From Saccharopolyspora erythraea (GTDB taxonomy: Bacteria; Actinomycetota; Actinomycetes; Mycobacteriales; Pseudonocardiaceae): 64,000 nucleotides of DNA. Location: NCBI RefSeq assembly GCF_018141105.1, contig NZ_CP054839.1, positions 8,125,411 to 8,189,410 of the forward strand. The letters run 5' to 3'. The notes under the pieces were generated by a model that did no database searches, was not told where the DNA came from, and saw only the letters and a list, made by a program, of their open reading frames with translations. This document shows positions 18,639-26,646 of the stretch, piece after piece. Made by a program: the position numbers and the translations under genes. The stretch's first letter is position 1. The number at the start of each line of letters is the position of its first letter.

Positions 18639-18640
18639 CC

Positions 18641-18681
18641 GGGCGCGGCTCGCGGGTGGCCGCCACCCGCGAGCCGCGCCC
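18641..18681 (+). terminator. Strong terminator after fadA2
   Basis: A 19-bp perfect stem (18641-18659 with 18663-18681) has a 3-nt loop and starts two bases after the stop. Confidence 0.9.
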
Positions 18682-18725
18682 TGCATCAGTCCAGCGCCCA
18701 AGCGGTCACCCAGCGGCCCGAGAAG

Positions 18726-19340
18726 TCAATCCAGCGCCCAGGTCACGGTGCACGAGGCCGTGACGCTCACGTGCCCCGGCGCGAGGTCGAGCGCCCGCAC
18801 GCTTTCGGCCGCGCTCCGCGCACCCGGCGCGGCGGCTCCGCCGAGCGCGGGCGCCGACGGCCCGCGGCGCTCCGCGCCGCCGTCGACCAGGCGCACCAGC
18901 GGTCCGAGCGCCCGCCCCAGCGCGTCGGCGTACGCCTCCGCGCGCCGGCGGGCGTCGGCCACGGCCCGCCGCTGCGCCTCGGCCGCCGCCTCGGCCTGGT
19001 CGCTCAGCTCCCAGCGCGGGCCGTCGAGCCGTTCCGGCTCCGCCTCCAGCAGCGCTCCCGCCAGTCGCTCCAGCTCCTCCCGCCCGCCGACGCGCAGGGT
19101 GTAGTGCTGCCGTGCCTGGCAGCCGACCTGGTGTCCGTCCTCGTAGGTGGGGTGCACGGTGAGGTTCCGGCTGCGCACCTCGACCGTCGACAGCAGCTCC
19201 TCGATGCCGCTGACGCGGTCGGCGAGCACGTCGACCGCCTGCGCGCGCTCCGGCGCCGACGCGCTGAAGGCGACGGTCAGCGTCGCGCGGTCCGCGGTGC
19301 GCAGCACCTGCCCGTTTCCGTTGGTCACGACTTCGGCCAT
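18726..19340 (-). CDS. SIMPL (DUF541) domain protein
   Basis: A protein of about 204 residues of the SIMPL family: alternating beta structure (LRTADRATLTVAFSASAPER) followed by long Ala/Arg/Glu helices (AEAAAEAQRRAVADARRRAE) and a second beta segment. Family members elsewhere are periplasmic or cytosolic with poorly defined roles. No signal peptide is visible, so this copy is probably cytoplasmic. ATG 19340 is chosen; a GTG three codons upstream is equally possible. It stands alone between two terminated or divergent units. Confidence 0.75.
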   Translation of the reverse strand: MAEVVTNGNGQVLRTADRATLTVAFSASAPERAQAVDVLADRVSGIEELLSTVEVRSRNLTVHPTYEDGHQVGCQARQHYTLRVGGREELERLAGALLEAEPERLDGPRWELSDQAEAAAEAQRRAVADARRRAEAYADALGRALGPLVRLVDGGAERRGPSAPALGGAAAPGARSAAESVRALDLAPGHVSVTASCTVTWALD

Positions 19341-19476
19341 GCCCGCCACTCAAGCACCCCGGCGGCTTCATGGCGCCGTATTGATCAATATCGGATCTCT
19401 TATATAGACGGATATAAAGAACTACAAGCAGGTCACCGTTGACGGGCCACCATCCCAGGCTTACTGTTGAAGCACT

Positions 19477-19490
19477 TCCTTAATTAAGGA
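19477..19490. promoter_or_regulatory. Operator overlapping the ArsR gene ribosome site
   Basis: TCCTTAATTAAGGA is a perfect 14-bp palindrome whose right arm contains the AAGGAG ribosome site for the TTG start at 19500. Binding here would block transcription and translation. The upstream 19380-19425 stretch is strikingly AT-rich for this genome and likely holds the promoter. Confidence 0.65.
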
Positions 19491-19499
19491 GTTGGCTAA

Positions 19500-19841
19500 T
19501 TGACTGCCGCCGATCCGTTGAGCCTCGTGTTCTCGGCCCTGGCCGACCCGACGCGCCGGGCGATCCTGACCCGGCTCTCCCGGGGCGCCACCACCGTCGG
19601 GGACCTGGCAACGCCGTTCGCGATCAGCGCCCCCGCCGTCTCGCAGCACCTCAAGGTGCTCGAACGCGCGGGCCTCGTGGAGCGCACCGCGCGGGCGCAA
19701 TGGCGCACGGTGTCGCTGCGCACGGAACCTCTCGACGAGGTGGCGCAATGGGTCGAGAAGCACCGGCAGGAGTGGAACGAGCGCTTCGACCTGCTCGACG
19801 AGCGGCTCCGGCGCACGAAGGAGGACGACCGCGATGACTGA
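19500..19841 (+). CDS. ArsR-family regulator (first ArsR-SRPBCC pair)
   Basis: A 113-residue winged-helix repressor. The HTH is clear (DPTRRAILTRLSRGATTVGDL, then ISAPAVSQHLKVLERAGLVE). No CxC metal-site cysteines are present, so it senses something other than arsenic-type metals. The start is TTG 19500, with AAGGAG eight bases upstream. Its last eight bases overlap the SRPBCC gene, the standard layout for this regulator-effector pair. Confidence 0.88.
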   Translation: MTAADPLSLVFSALADPTRRAILTRLSRGATTVGDLATPFAISAPAVSQHLKVLERAGLVERTARAQWRTVSLRTEPLDEVAQWVEKHRQEWNERFDLLDERLRRTKEDDRDD

Positions 19842-20301
19842 GACACCCAGCACCACCGCAGCCGAGTTCACGATCACCCGGGAGTTCGACGCGCCCCGCG
19901 AGGCCGTCTGGCGGGCGTGGACCGACCCGGCCGAGATGACCCACTGGTACCACCCGCGGGGATTCACCACACCGCCCGAGAGCATCAGCGTCGACCTGCG
20001 CGAGGGCGGGACCTACCGGTACACCATGGTCGACGAGGCGACCGGCGAGCAGTATTCCACCGGCGGCACGTACCTGGAGATCGCCGAGCCCGAGCGCCTG
20101 GTGTTCACCTGGGGAGACCCGGAGGACCCCGCCGAGTCGGCCCCGGTCGTCACCGTGACCTTGCAGGAACGGGAAGAGCGCACGGCGATGACGTTCCACC
20201 TGCGCGGCATCGCGGGCCACCCCGGCGACGGCAACGTCCACGACGGCTGGGCCGAGGCGCTGGACATCCTCATCGAGCACGTCACCGGCTCGCCCAGCTG
20301 A
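19834..20301 (+). CDS. SRPBCC (AHSA1-type) ligand-binding protein, first copy
   Basis: A 155-residue helix-grip protein with a hydrophobic cavity. The opening ITREFDAPREAVWRAWTDP and WYHPRGFTT are AHSA1 hallmarks. It is translationally coupled to arsR by an 8-base overlap. Function is unknown; family members bind small hydrophobic ligands or act as Hsp90-activator relatives. The pair is probably self-regulated through the 19477 palindrome. Confidence 0.85.
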   Translation: MTETPSTTAAEFTITREFDAPREAVWRAWTDPAEMTHWYHPRGFTTPPESISVDLREGGTYRYTMVDEATGEQYSTGGTYLEIAEPERLVFTWGDPEDPAESAPVVTVTLQEREERTAMTFHLRGIAGHPGDGNVHDGWAEALDILIEHVTGSPS

Positions 20302-20310
20302 CGGCTCGCT

Positions 20311-20332
20311 GGGCGAGCCGGCCGGCTCGCCC
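20311..20332 (+). terminator. 22-bp perfect palindrome behind the first SRPBCC gene
   Basis: GGGCGAGCCGG is followed directly by its reverse complement, ten bases after the stop. A second possible stem, GGCTCGC/GCGAGCC (20303-20319), competes with it. Terminator function is the simplest reading. Confidence 0.6.
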
Positions 20333-20339
20333 CTTGAAC

Positions 20340-20396
20340 GAACGGACCCTCGCCGGGCGAACGGACCCTCGCCGAGAGAACGGGTCCTCGCCGTGC
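20340..20396 (+). repeat. Three tandem 19-bp repeats
   Basis: Units 20340-20358, 20359-20377 and 20378-20396 each begin GAACGG and contain a CCTCGCCG core. The first two differ only in the last three bases. They lie between the SRPBCC terminator and the AAA ATPase promoter. Confidence 0.8.
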
Positions 20397-20485
20397 CGAC
20401 CGAGCGGAACCGGCGGCCGACACGCCGATGGCGGTTTCTCGCGGAGTATCGGTTCAGCCCTATACGGCTGGATACAGTCCGAGGA

Positions 20486-21676
20486 ATGGACCCGGTGCGC
20501 AACCCCTTCGCCCCCGGCGCCGGTCAGCGCCCGCCCGAGCTCGCCGGGCGGGACCGCGAGGCCGACGCCTTCGAGGTCGTCCTCGAACGGGTCGCGCGCG
20601 GCCGTCCCGAGCGGAGCCTGGTGCTCAGCGGCCTGCGCGGAGTCGGCAAGACCGTGCTGCTGGGCGAGCTGCGGTCGATGGCGATCCGGCGCGGCTGGGG
20701 CGCGGGAAAGGTCGAGGCCCGTCCGGAGGCGGGCCTGCGCCGCCCGCTGTCGGCCGCGCTGCACCGCGCCATCCGCGACCTCGCGGTGCGCCACCGCGCC
20801 CCCGACCGCGTCGACGAGGTGCTCGGCGTGCTGAAGGCGTTCGCGCTCAAGGCGAACCCGGCCGACGCCAAGCTGCGCGACCGCTGGCAGCCCGGCATCG
20901 ACGTGCCCGCCGCGCAGGGCCGCGCCGACTCCGGTGACGTCGAGATCGACCTCGTCGAGCTGTTCACCGAGGTCGCCGAGCTGGCCGCGGACGTCGGCAC
21001 CGGCGTCGCGCTGCTGATCGACGAGATGCAAGACCTGCGACCGGAGGACGTGTCCGCGCTGTGCGCGGCCTGCCACGAACTGTCGCAGTCGGGTGCCCCG
21101 CTGGTCGTGGTCGGCGCAGGGCTGCCGCACCTGCCGGCCGTGCTGTCGGCCAGCAAGTCGTACTCCGAGCGGCTCTTCCGGTACGTGCGGATCGACCGGC
21201 TCGTCCGCTCCGATGCCGACCGCGCGGTGGTCGCGCCCATCGAGCGGGAGGAAGCCGAGATCACCTCGGAAGCGCTCGACGCGCTGTTCTCGGTCTCCGG
21301 CGGCTACCCGTACTTCGTCCAGGCCTACGGGAAGGCGGCGTGGGACGCGGCGCCGAGGGCACCGATCGGCAGCGACGACGTGCGGCTGGCGGCACCGGAG
21401 GCCGAGGGGGAGCTGGCGGTCGGCTTCTTCGGCTCGCGCTACGAGCGTGCTACCCCGGCCGAGCGCGAGTACCTGCGCGCGATGGCCGAGGTCGTCGAGG
21501 GCCGCGACGAGGCGGCTGGCACGTCGTCGGTCGCGGAGTTCCTGGAGCGCAGGCCGTCGTCGCTGTCGCCGGCGCGGGACAGCCTCATCAAGAAGGGGCT
21601 GGTCTACTCGGCCGAGCGGGGCCGGATCGCGTTCACCGTGCCGCATTTCGGCCGCTACCTGCTCACGCAGGACTAG
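20486..21676 (+). CDS. AAA-type ATPase (Orc1/Cdc6-like single-domain STAND ATPase)
   Basis: A cytoplasmic ATPase of about 396 residues. ELAGRDREADAFEVVL precedes Walker A GLRGVGKT, and Walker B is GVALLIDEMQDL. A lid with SGGYPYFVQAYGKAAW and a C-terminal winged-helix-like segment (SSVAEFLERRPSSLSPARDSLIKKGLVYS) suggests DNA or partner binding. ATG 20486 is used because family similarity begins there. GAGGA lies too close for a normal ribosome site, so the message may be leaderless. Single-gene unit; biological role not recognisable. Confidence 0.8.
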   Translation: MDPVRNPFAPGAGQRPPELAGRDREADAFEVVLERVARGRPERSLVLSGLRGVGKTVLLGELRSMAIRRGWGAGKVEARPEAGLRRPLSAALHRAIRDLAVRHRAPDRVDEVLGVLKAFALKANPADAKLRDRWQPGIDVPAAQGRADSGDVEIDLVELFTEVAELAADVGTGVALLIDEMQDLRPEDVSALCAACHELSQSGAPLVVVGAGLPHLPAVLSASKSYSERLFRYVRIDRLVRSDADRAVVAPIEREEAEITSEALDALFSVSGGYPYFVQAYGKAAWDAAPRAPIGSDDVRLAAPEAEGELAVGFFGSRYERATPAEREYLRAMAEVVEGRDEAAGTSSVAEFLERRPSSLSPARDSLIKKGLVYSAERGRIAFTVPHFGRYLLTQD

Positions 21677-22024
21677 CCGGCTCAGCCGAAACGGGATGAC
21701 CGAGCAACTCGGTCAGTGCAGGTCAGCGACTCGATCGGGTGGACTTTCCTGTGACGCCCGTCACATCCCGTCACGGGTGTAACGAGACGCCGTCGCGCGC
21801 CGATATTCCGGATGACCCCGCGATGCTGTCGGACCCCCGACCTGGCAGCACCGCGGGGCCTTCCAATTTCCGGGGCTTTCTCCCGGGTCTCCTCCGGTCT
21901 CACCTGGTCGGCTCCCGCGCCACCGGGGACCTCGCGACATCCTCTACAACCGGCCACTCCCAGGCATATTCCCGCACACCACGATTCGCATTGGCGAATC
22001 GCTTCGGCTTCGAAGGAGGCACTC
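21677..22024. other. Intergenic region before a very small gene
   Basis: No gene is supported in this stretch. It contains GTCACATCCCGTCACGGG (direct GTCAC words around 21755-21778) and ends in the strong GAAGGAGG ribosome site of the 31-codon gene. Confidence 0.4.
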
Positions 22025-22120
22025 GTGGAAGCCGTCATCATGGTCATCAGCGCGCTGGTGCCGACCCTCGCGGCCAGCGTCTACTACGTGACTGGTCACC
22101 GCTCCAGCGACCAGGACTGA
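22025..22120 (+). CDS. 31-residue single-span membrane peptide
   Basis: GTG 22025 opens a 31-codon frame: a short N-terminus, a hydrophobic segment (VIMVISALVPTLAASVYYV) long enough to cross the membrane, and a polar tail ending HRSSDQD. GAAGGAGG sits at the right distance upstream and is the strongest argument that it is translated. Function unknown; it could be a toxin-like or regulatory small membrane protein. No partner antisense RNA is obvious. Confidence 0.5.
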   Translation: MEAVIMVISALVPTLAASVYYVTGHRSSDQD

Positions 22121-22241
22121 CAAGCCGGGCTTGCCGCGCAGGCGAGGAGGAGCGGCAAGCCGCGTCGCCGCGCGGGCCCTGGCCGGACTTGTGGCCTGAG
22201 TCTGCGTTCTCCGCTTCGCACCACCGCTTCCCTGGAACGAT

Positions 22242-23013
22242 GTGATCGTGAGTTCTGGGGGAGGTTCGGCCGGGGCGGGCGTGGGCTGGGCAATGCTGGG
22301 CACCGGCCTGGTCGGCGGCATGGTGTGGTCGTTCGCGGTGCAGGCCGCGATGCCGTCGTGGTTCGACCCCGGCGACTCGTGCCCGGAGCCGGAGAACGCT
22401 TCGCTGCGGGTCGTGAAGACGGAGTTCCCGCCGAGCGCGCGGTGCGTCATCACCTTCGACGACGGCTCGGCGCCGCTCGTCCACGACTACATCTCGCCCG
22501 CGAAGACCACGGTGCTGACGCTGGTCGCCGTCGTTCTCGTGCTGCTCGCCCTGGCCGGTGCCGCGCTGCTGTGCCACCGCCTCCTGCGCCGTGAGGCTCC
22601 GGACACACCGGACCTCCCGGTTGGCCGACCGTGGGTGCACGTCGCCGGCGCGGGCCTGCTCGGGGGCATCGCCACGTCGGTTGGCGCGATGTGCGCCGCG
22701 GTGTTCTCGATCCTCGGCGGAATCGCCGGGGGCATCGTTCTGTGCGCCGCGTACGTCCTGGCGACGGTCACCGCCGCGACCCTGCTGGACCGCGGCGCGG
22801 GTCCCGGCACCGGCGGCGCCTCGGGGTCGCGGCGCCGGGGCGCCGCGGTCGGCGGCATCGGCGGGGGTCGTCACGGCCGTGATCACCGGGATGGCACTGG
22901 ACGTCCTGGGCCCGTCGGACCTGCTGTCGCAGTGGCTGCCCCTGGCCGCGACGCTGCCCTTCGGCCTGATCGCGGCCCTGCAATGGATCCGCCCAGCCGA
23001 GCGCGCCAGCTGA
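22242..23013 (+). pseudogene. Multi-span membrane protein, frameshifted
   Basis: Reading starts at GTG 22242 (a GTG two codons later is also possible) and gives helices WAMLGTGLVGGMVWSF, TTVLTLVAVVLVLLALAG and two more up to about 22790. After that the frame turns to Gly/Arg-rich nonsense. In the +1 frame a hydrophobic C-terminus then appears (ASAGVVTAVITGMALDVL, LPLAATLPFGLIAALQW), ending at 23013 just before a terminator. The two halves look like one protein of about 256 residues broken by a one-base insertion (or two-base loss) near 22800-22855. Either a real lesion or a sequencing error. Confidence 0.6.
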
Positions 23014-23030
23014 TCCGGTCCATGGCGACA

Positions 23031-23060
23031 CGGCCCGCGAGCCGTCAAGCTCGCGGGCCG
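23031..23060 (+). terminator. Terminator after the frameshifted membrane gene
   Basis: An 11-bp perfect stem (23031-23041 with 23050-23060) has an 8-nt loop. Its position right after the +1-frame stop at 23013 supports that stop as the true gene end. Confidence 0.7.
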
Positions 23061-23208
23061 CGCTCGCCCCGCGCCTCCACCGCCACGCCCGCCCTGGTCG
23101 TCCTTCACACAGCCTGCTTGGCGTTGCCCACCCGGCCCGACACGCTCTCGCGGTGACGGTCCCGCCGCCCGGGTCGGCCGCGATGCCGGGTAGATCACTC
23201 GAAGGTGT

Positions 23209-23561
23209 TCAGCCGCAGCTTCCGCCCTGCATCGGCCGCACCTCGACGGGGAGCGTGGTCGCCGCGGCCAGCTTTCGGCCCCATTCGAGCGCCGCGTCGA
23301 AGTCGTGGGCCTGGATGACGGTGAATCCGCCGATGTGCTCCTTGCCCTCCATGTACGGGCCGTCGGTGGTGAGCGCCTCGGCTCCTCGGCCACGCGCGAC
23401 CACCGCGGTGTCCGGCGGGTGCAGCCCGGCGGCGAAGACCCATGCGCCGGCGTCGCGCATCTCCTGGTTCACGGCCTCGACGTCGCGCATGATCGGGTCG
23501 AGCACTTCCGGGCGGGCGGTTCGCCGTCGGGCTGGTAGATGCTGAGCAGGTACTGCTTCAT
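23209..23561 (-). pseudogene. YCII-family protein, frameshifted near the N-terminus
   Basis: ATG 23561, with GGAGGG upstream, starts MKQYLLSIYQPDGEPP, the typical YCII/DGPF opening. After about 17 codons the frame is lost. The remainder (VLDPIMRDVEAVNQEMRDAG, GGFTVIQAHDFDAALEWGRK, VEVRPMQGG) continues to 23209 in the other phase. One missing base in the C-run around 23505-23515 accounts for it. Full-length product would be about 117 residues. YCII genes often accompany ArsR-SRPBCC pairs, as here. Sequencing error is a serious alternative. Confidence 0.7.
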
Positions 23562-23744
23562 CGGTATCCCTCCGATCGGTTCCACTTCACCCCCTGTACG
23601 AACGGGCTCGCCGCGGTTCGACACCGCGCGCGCAGGAATCGTGGGAGTCGCGGGTCACTCCCGTCCTCGTCGAGACCCGGGCCCTCCGTGCAGGGCCCAC
23701 CACCTCCGGCACCACGCATCGTGGCCCGACGGGGCCGTCGCAGC

Positions 23745-24239
23745 TCAGGCTTCGCCTTCGGCGAGCAGCGCGTCGATCTGCCCCATGGACTGCCGCATGC
23801 CTTCCTCCATGCCCATCGTGATCAGCTGTTCGAGCTGTTCGGAGCTGGCGAAGGTGCTGACGGTGACCATGCGGGTTCCCGTCCCGGCGGGTTCGAGCGT
23901 CACCACGGCGTGCGTGGACCCCATCGTGGTGTCGGGTTCGCCGTTCTCGTCGGCGAAGCCGTCGTCGAACTCCAGGCGGTGCGGCGCGTCGATCGCGGTG
24001 ATCCGCCACCAGCCGTACGCCTTCTCGCCGTTCGGGCCGGTCATGAAGTACAGCGAGGAACCGCCGACGGTGAAGTCGTGCCGCTCGAAGGTCGCGGGCC
24101 ACGTGGGCGGGCCCCACCAGCGCTCGAGCCGGCGCGGGTCCTCCCACACCTGCCAGACGCGTTCGACCTGCGCGTCGAACTCCGCGACGAACGTCAGGGT
24201 CAGCGCGTCCACGTCCTTGTGGATGCTGGTCACGGTCAT
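23745..24239 (-). CDS. SRPBCC (AHSA1-type) protein, second copy
   Basis: A 164-residue helix-grip domain. FVAEFDAQVERVWQVWEDP and RRLERWWGPPTWPATFERHD are the characteristic beginning; the C-terminal helix ASSEQLEQLITMGMEEGMRQ closes the cavity. It overlaps the ArsR stop by ATGA, so it is translationally coupled. It is diverged from the copy at 19834, not a recent duplicate. Confidence 0.87.
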   Translation of the reverse strand: MTVTSIHKDVDALTLTFVAEFDAQVERVWQVWEDPRRLERWWGPPTWPATFERHDFTVGGSSLYFMTGPNGEKAYGWWRITAIDAPHRLEFDDGFADENGEPDTTMGSTHAVVTLEPAGTGTRMVTVSTFASSEQLEQLITMGMEEGMRQSMGQIDALLAEGEA

Positions 24240-24574
24240 TGCTCGGCCCTCGTCTCTCGGTCTTCGGCCAGGAGTTCTTCGATGCCCCGGGCGCGGTGGC
24301 GCCAGATCTGCTCGTACGCGTCGAGCAGACGCGCGGTCCTGTGCAGGACATCGGGGTTGCCGCGGACGAGCTGCTCCCGTCCGCGCCGCTGCTTGGTGAC
24401 GAGCGAGGCCCGCTCGAGCACCGCGACGTGCTTCTGCACCGCCGCGAAGCTCATGTCGTACCGGTTCGCCAGCGCGGAGATCGACTGCTCCTGCCGCAGC
24501 ACCTGCGCGATGATGTCGCGCCGGGTCGCGTCGGCGAGGCCGTGGAAGATGCGGTCCACCTCGTCCGCAGTCAT
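24236..24574 (-). CDS. ArsR-family regulator (second ArsR-SRPBCC pair)
   Basis: A repressor of 112 residues from ATG 24574 (a GTG at 24589 would add five). The HTH region is GLADATRRDIIAQVLRQEQ followed by MSFAAVQKHVAVLERASLV; there are no metal-site cysteines. No ribosome site precedes the ATG, suggesting a leaderless message. An 18-bp perfect palindrome lies seven bases upstream and is the likely autoregulatory site. Confidence 0.87.
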   Translation of the reverse strand: MTADEVDRIFHGLADATRRDIIAQVLRQEQSISALANRYDMSFAAVQKHVAVLERASLVTKQRRGREQLVRGNPDVLHRTARLLDAYEQIWRHRARGIEELLAEDRETRAEQ

Positions 24575-24580
24575 CTGATC

Positions 24581-24598
24581 TACAACCACGTGGTTGTA
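24581..24598. promoter_or_regulatory. 18-bp perfect palindromic operator of the second ArsR gene
   Basis: TACAACCACGTGGTTGTA is a perfect palindrome between the ArsR start and its presumed promoter. It has the size and symmetry of an ArsR operator, and the GGTTGT half-site is common in operators of this regulator class. It overlaps the alternative GTG start. Confidence 0.75.
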
Positions 24599-24736
24599 CG
24601 TTACGGGTCGCTGACGCCCCGCGCAAGACGAACCGCATGCCGCACGTCTGAACGGCCCCGCTGCCGACCGTGACGATCGACTCGCGAGCCCTCACCCCGT
24701 GGAACACCACCCGATGCGGTGTTGTTGACTCCGGGC

Positions 24737-26596
24737 GTGAGTGCCGAGCAGCAGAAGCGCCGTGCCCGTGTCCGCGCCCCCGAGCTGGTGGGACGCCGGT
24801 GGTTGAACACCGGTGGCCGCGAGATGAGCCTCCAGGACTTCCGCGGAAAGGTCCTGGTCCTGGACTTCTGGACGTTCTGCTGCATCAACTGCCTGCACGT
24901 GCTCGACGAGCTGCGTCCGCTGGAGGAGGAGTTCGCCGACGAGGTGGTCGTGGTCGGCGTGCACTCGCCGAAGTTCGAGCACGAGGCCGACCCGGACGCG
25001 GTCGCCGCCGCCGTGCAGCGCTACGCCGTGCACCACCCGGTGCTCGACGACCCCGAGCTCACGACCTGGCAGCACTACGCCGTCAAGGCGTGGCCGACGC
25101 TGGTGGTGGTCGACCCCGAGGGCTACGTGGTGCATGTCGCCGCGGGTGAGGGCCACGTCGAGACGCTGCGCGGTGTCGTGGCCGAGCTGGTCGCCGAACA
25201 CGACGCCAAGGGCACGCTGCACCGCGGCGACGGCCCCTACGTTCCGCCGGAGACCGAGAACACCACGCTGCGCTTCCCCGCCAAGGTCCTCCCGCTCGAC
25301 GGCGGCACGCTCCTGGTTTCCGACTCCGCGCACCACAGCCTCGTCGAGTTCACCGCCGACGGGGAGACCCCGGTGCGCCGCATCGGCTCCGGTGAGCGCG
25401 GGCGCGCCGACGGCGCCGCCGGCGAGGCGAGCTTCGCCGAACCCGCCGGGCTGGCGCTGCTGCCCGAGGACGTCGCGGCCGAGGCCGGCTACGACGTCGT
25501 GGTCGCCGACACGGTGAACCACCTGCTGCGCGGTGTCCGGCTCGCCGACGGCGAGGTCGTCACGGTCGCGGGCACAGGTGAGCAGTGGCGCGACGGCGCC
25601 GACGGCGGGCCCGCGTTGCAGACGCCGCTGACCAGCCCGTGGGACGTGGCGTGGTGGGAGCCCGCGGGCGGTGTCGTCATCGCGATGGCGGGCAACCACA
25701 CGCTGGGACTGTTCGATCCGCGCACCGGGCAGGTGCGGCGGTTCGCGGGCACCACCGTCGAGGGCCTGCGCGACGGCGACGCGTCCGAGGCGTTCTTCGC
25801 CCAGACTTCCGGGCTCGCCGACGGCGGTGACCGGCTGTGGCTGGCCGACTCCGAGACGTCGGCGCTGCGCTGGGTGGAAGCCAGCGGCGACGGGTTCGCC
25901 GTGCGCACCGCCGTCGGGGCGGGGCTGTTCGACTTCGGCCACGCCGACGGCTCCTCCGGCCAGGCGCTGTTCCAGCACCCGCTCGGGGTGGCGGTGCTGC
26001 CGGACGGCTCGGTCGCTGTGTGCGACACCTACAACAGCGCGATCCGGCGCTACGACCCGGCGAGCGACGAGGTCTCGACGCTGGCCGACAAGATCGCCGA
26101 GCCCTCCGGCGCCGCGGTCGTCGACGGGGAGCTAGTGGTAGTCGCCTCGGCCTCGCACCGCCTGGAGCGGCCGGTGCCGCCCGGCCTCGCCGCCAAGCTC
26201 GTGCGCGGCACGTCGCAGCAGGTCAAGAGGCCGGACACGGAGGTCGGGCCGGGCGAGCTGGAGCTGGCGGTGGTGTTCACCCCGCCGCCGGGAACCAAGC
26301 TCGACGACCGCTACGGACCGTCGACGCGGCTGGAGGTCAGCTCCTCGCCCGAGGGACTGCTGCTGGAGGGTGCCGGGGCCGGCACCGACCTGAACCGCGG
26401 GCTCGTGCTGGCCGACGGCATCGAGCACGGCGTGCTGCACGTCGTGGCGCAGGCGGCCAGCTGCGACGACGACCCGTCGGTCGAGCACCCCGCCTGCCGG
26501 CTGACCAGGCAGGACTGGGGCGTCCCGATCCGGGTCGCCGCGGGCGGCCCGAACCGGCTGCCGCTGGTGATGGGCGGTCTCGACGACGAGGCGTGA
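24737..26596 (+). CDS. Thioredoxin-like / NHL-repeat protein
   Basis: A protein of about 619 residues. The N-terminal thioredoxin fold keeps the redox motif CINC in DFWTFCCINCLHVLDEL and the cis-Pro of AWPTLVVVDP. NHL beta-propeller repeats follow (LLVSDSAHHSLVEF, VVVADTVNHLLRGV, VAVCDTYNSAIRRY), and a C-terminal beta domain closes it. This is the architecture of the NHLRC2 family. No signal peptide, so it is probably cytosolic. GTG 24737 is preferred; upstream TTG/GTG codons would add a few residues. It precedes the Cpn10-like gene by 50 bp. Confidence 0.85.
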   Translation: MSAEQQKRRARVRAPELVGRRWLNTGGREMSLQDFRGKVLVLDFWTFCCINCLHVLDELRPLEEEFADEVVVVGVHSPKFEHEADPDAVAAAVQRYAVHHPVLDDPELTTWQHYAVKAWPTLVVVDPEGYVVHVAAGEGHVETLRGVVAELVAEHDAKGTLHRGDGPYVPPETENTTLRFPAKVLPLDGGTLLVSDSAHHSLVEFTADGETPVRRIGSGERGRADGAAGEASFAEPAGLALLPEDVAAEAGYDVVVADTVNHLLRGVRLADGEVVTVAGTGEQWRDGADGGPALQTPLTSPWDVAWWEPAGGVVIAMAGNHTLGLFDPRTGQVRRFAGTTVEGLRDGDASEAFFAQTSGLADGGDRLWLADSETSALRWVEASGDGFAVRTAVGAGLFDFGHADGSSGQALFQHPLGVAVLPDGSVAVCDTYNSAIRRYDPASDEVSTLADKIAEPSGAAVVDGELVVVASASHRLERPVPPGLAAKLVRGTSQQVKRPDTEVGPGELELAVVFTPPPGTKLDDRYGPSTRLEVSSSPEGLLLEGAGAGTDLNRGLVLADGIEHGVLHVVAQAASCDDDPSVEHPACRLTRQDWGVPIRVAAGGPNRLPLVMGGLDDEA

Positions 26597-26646
26597 TGGC
26601 CCCGCCGGGGTGTCAGCCCTGTGAGGGCGGCAAGTAAACTTTTCGG

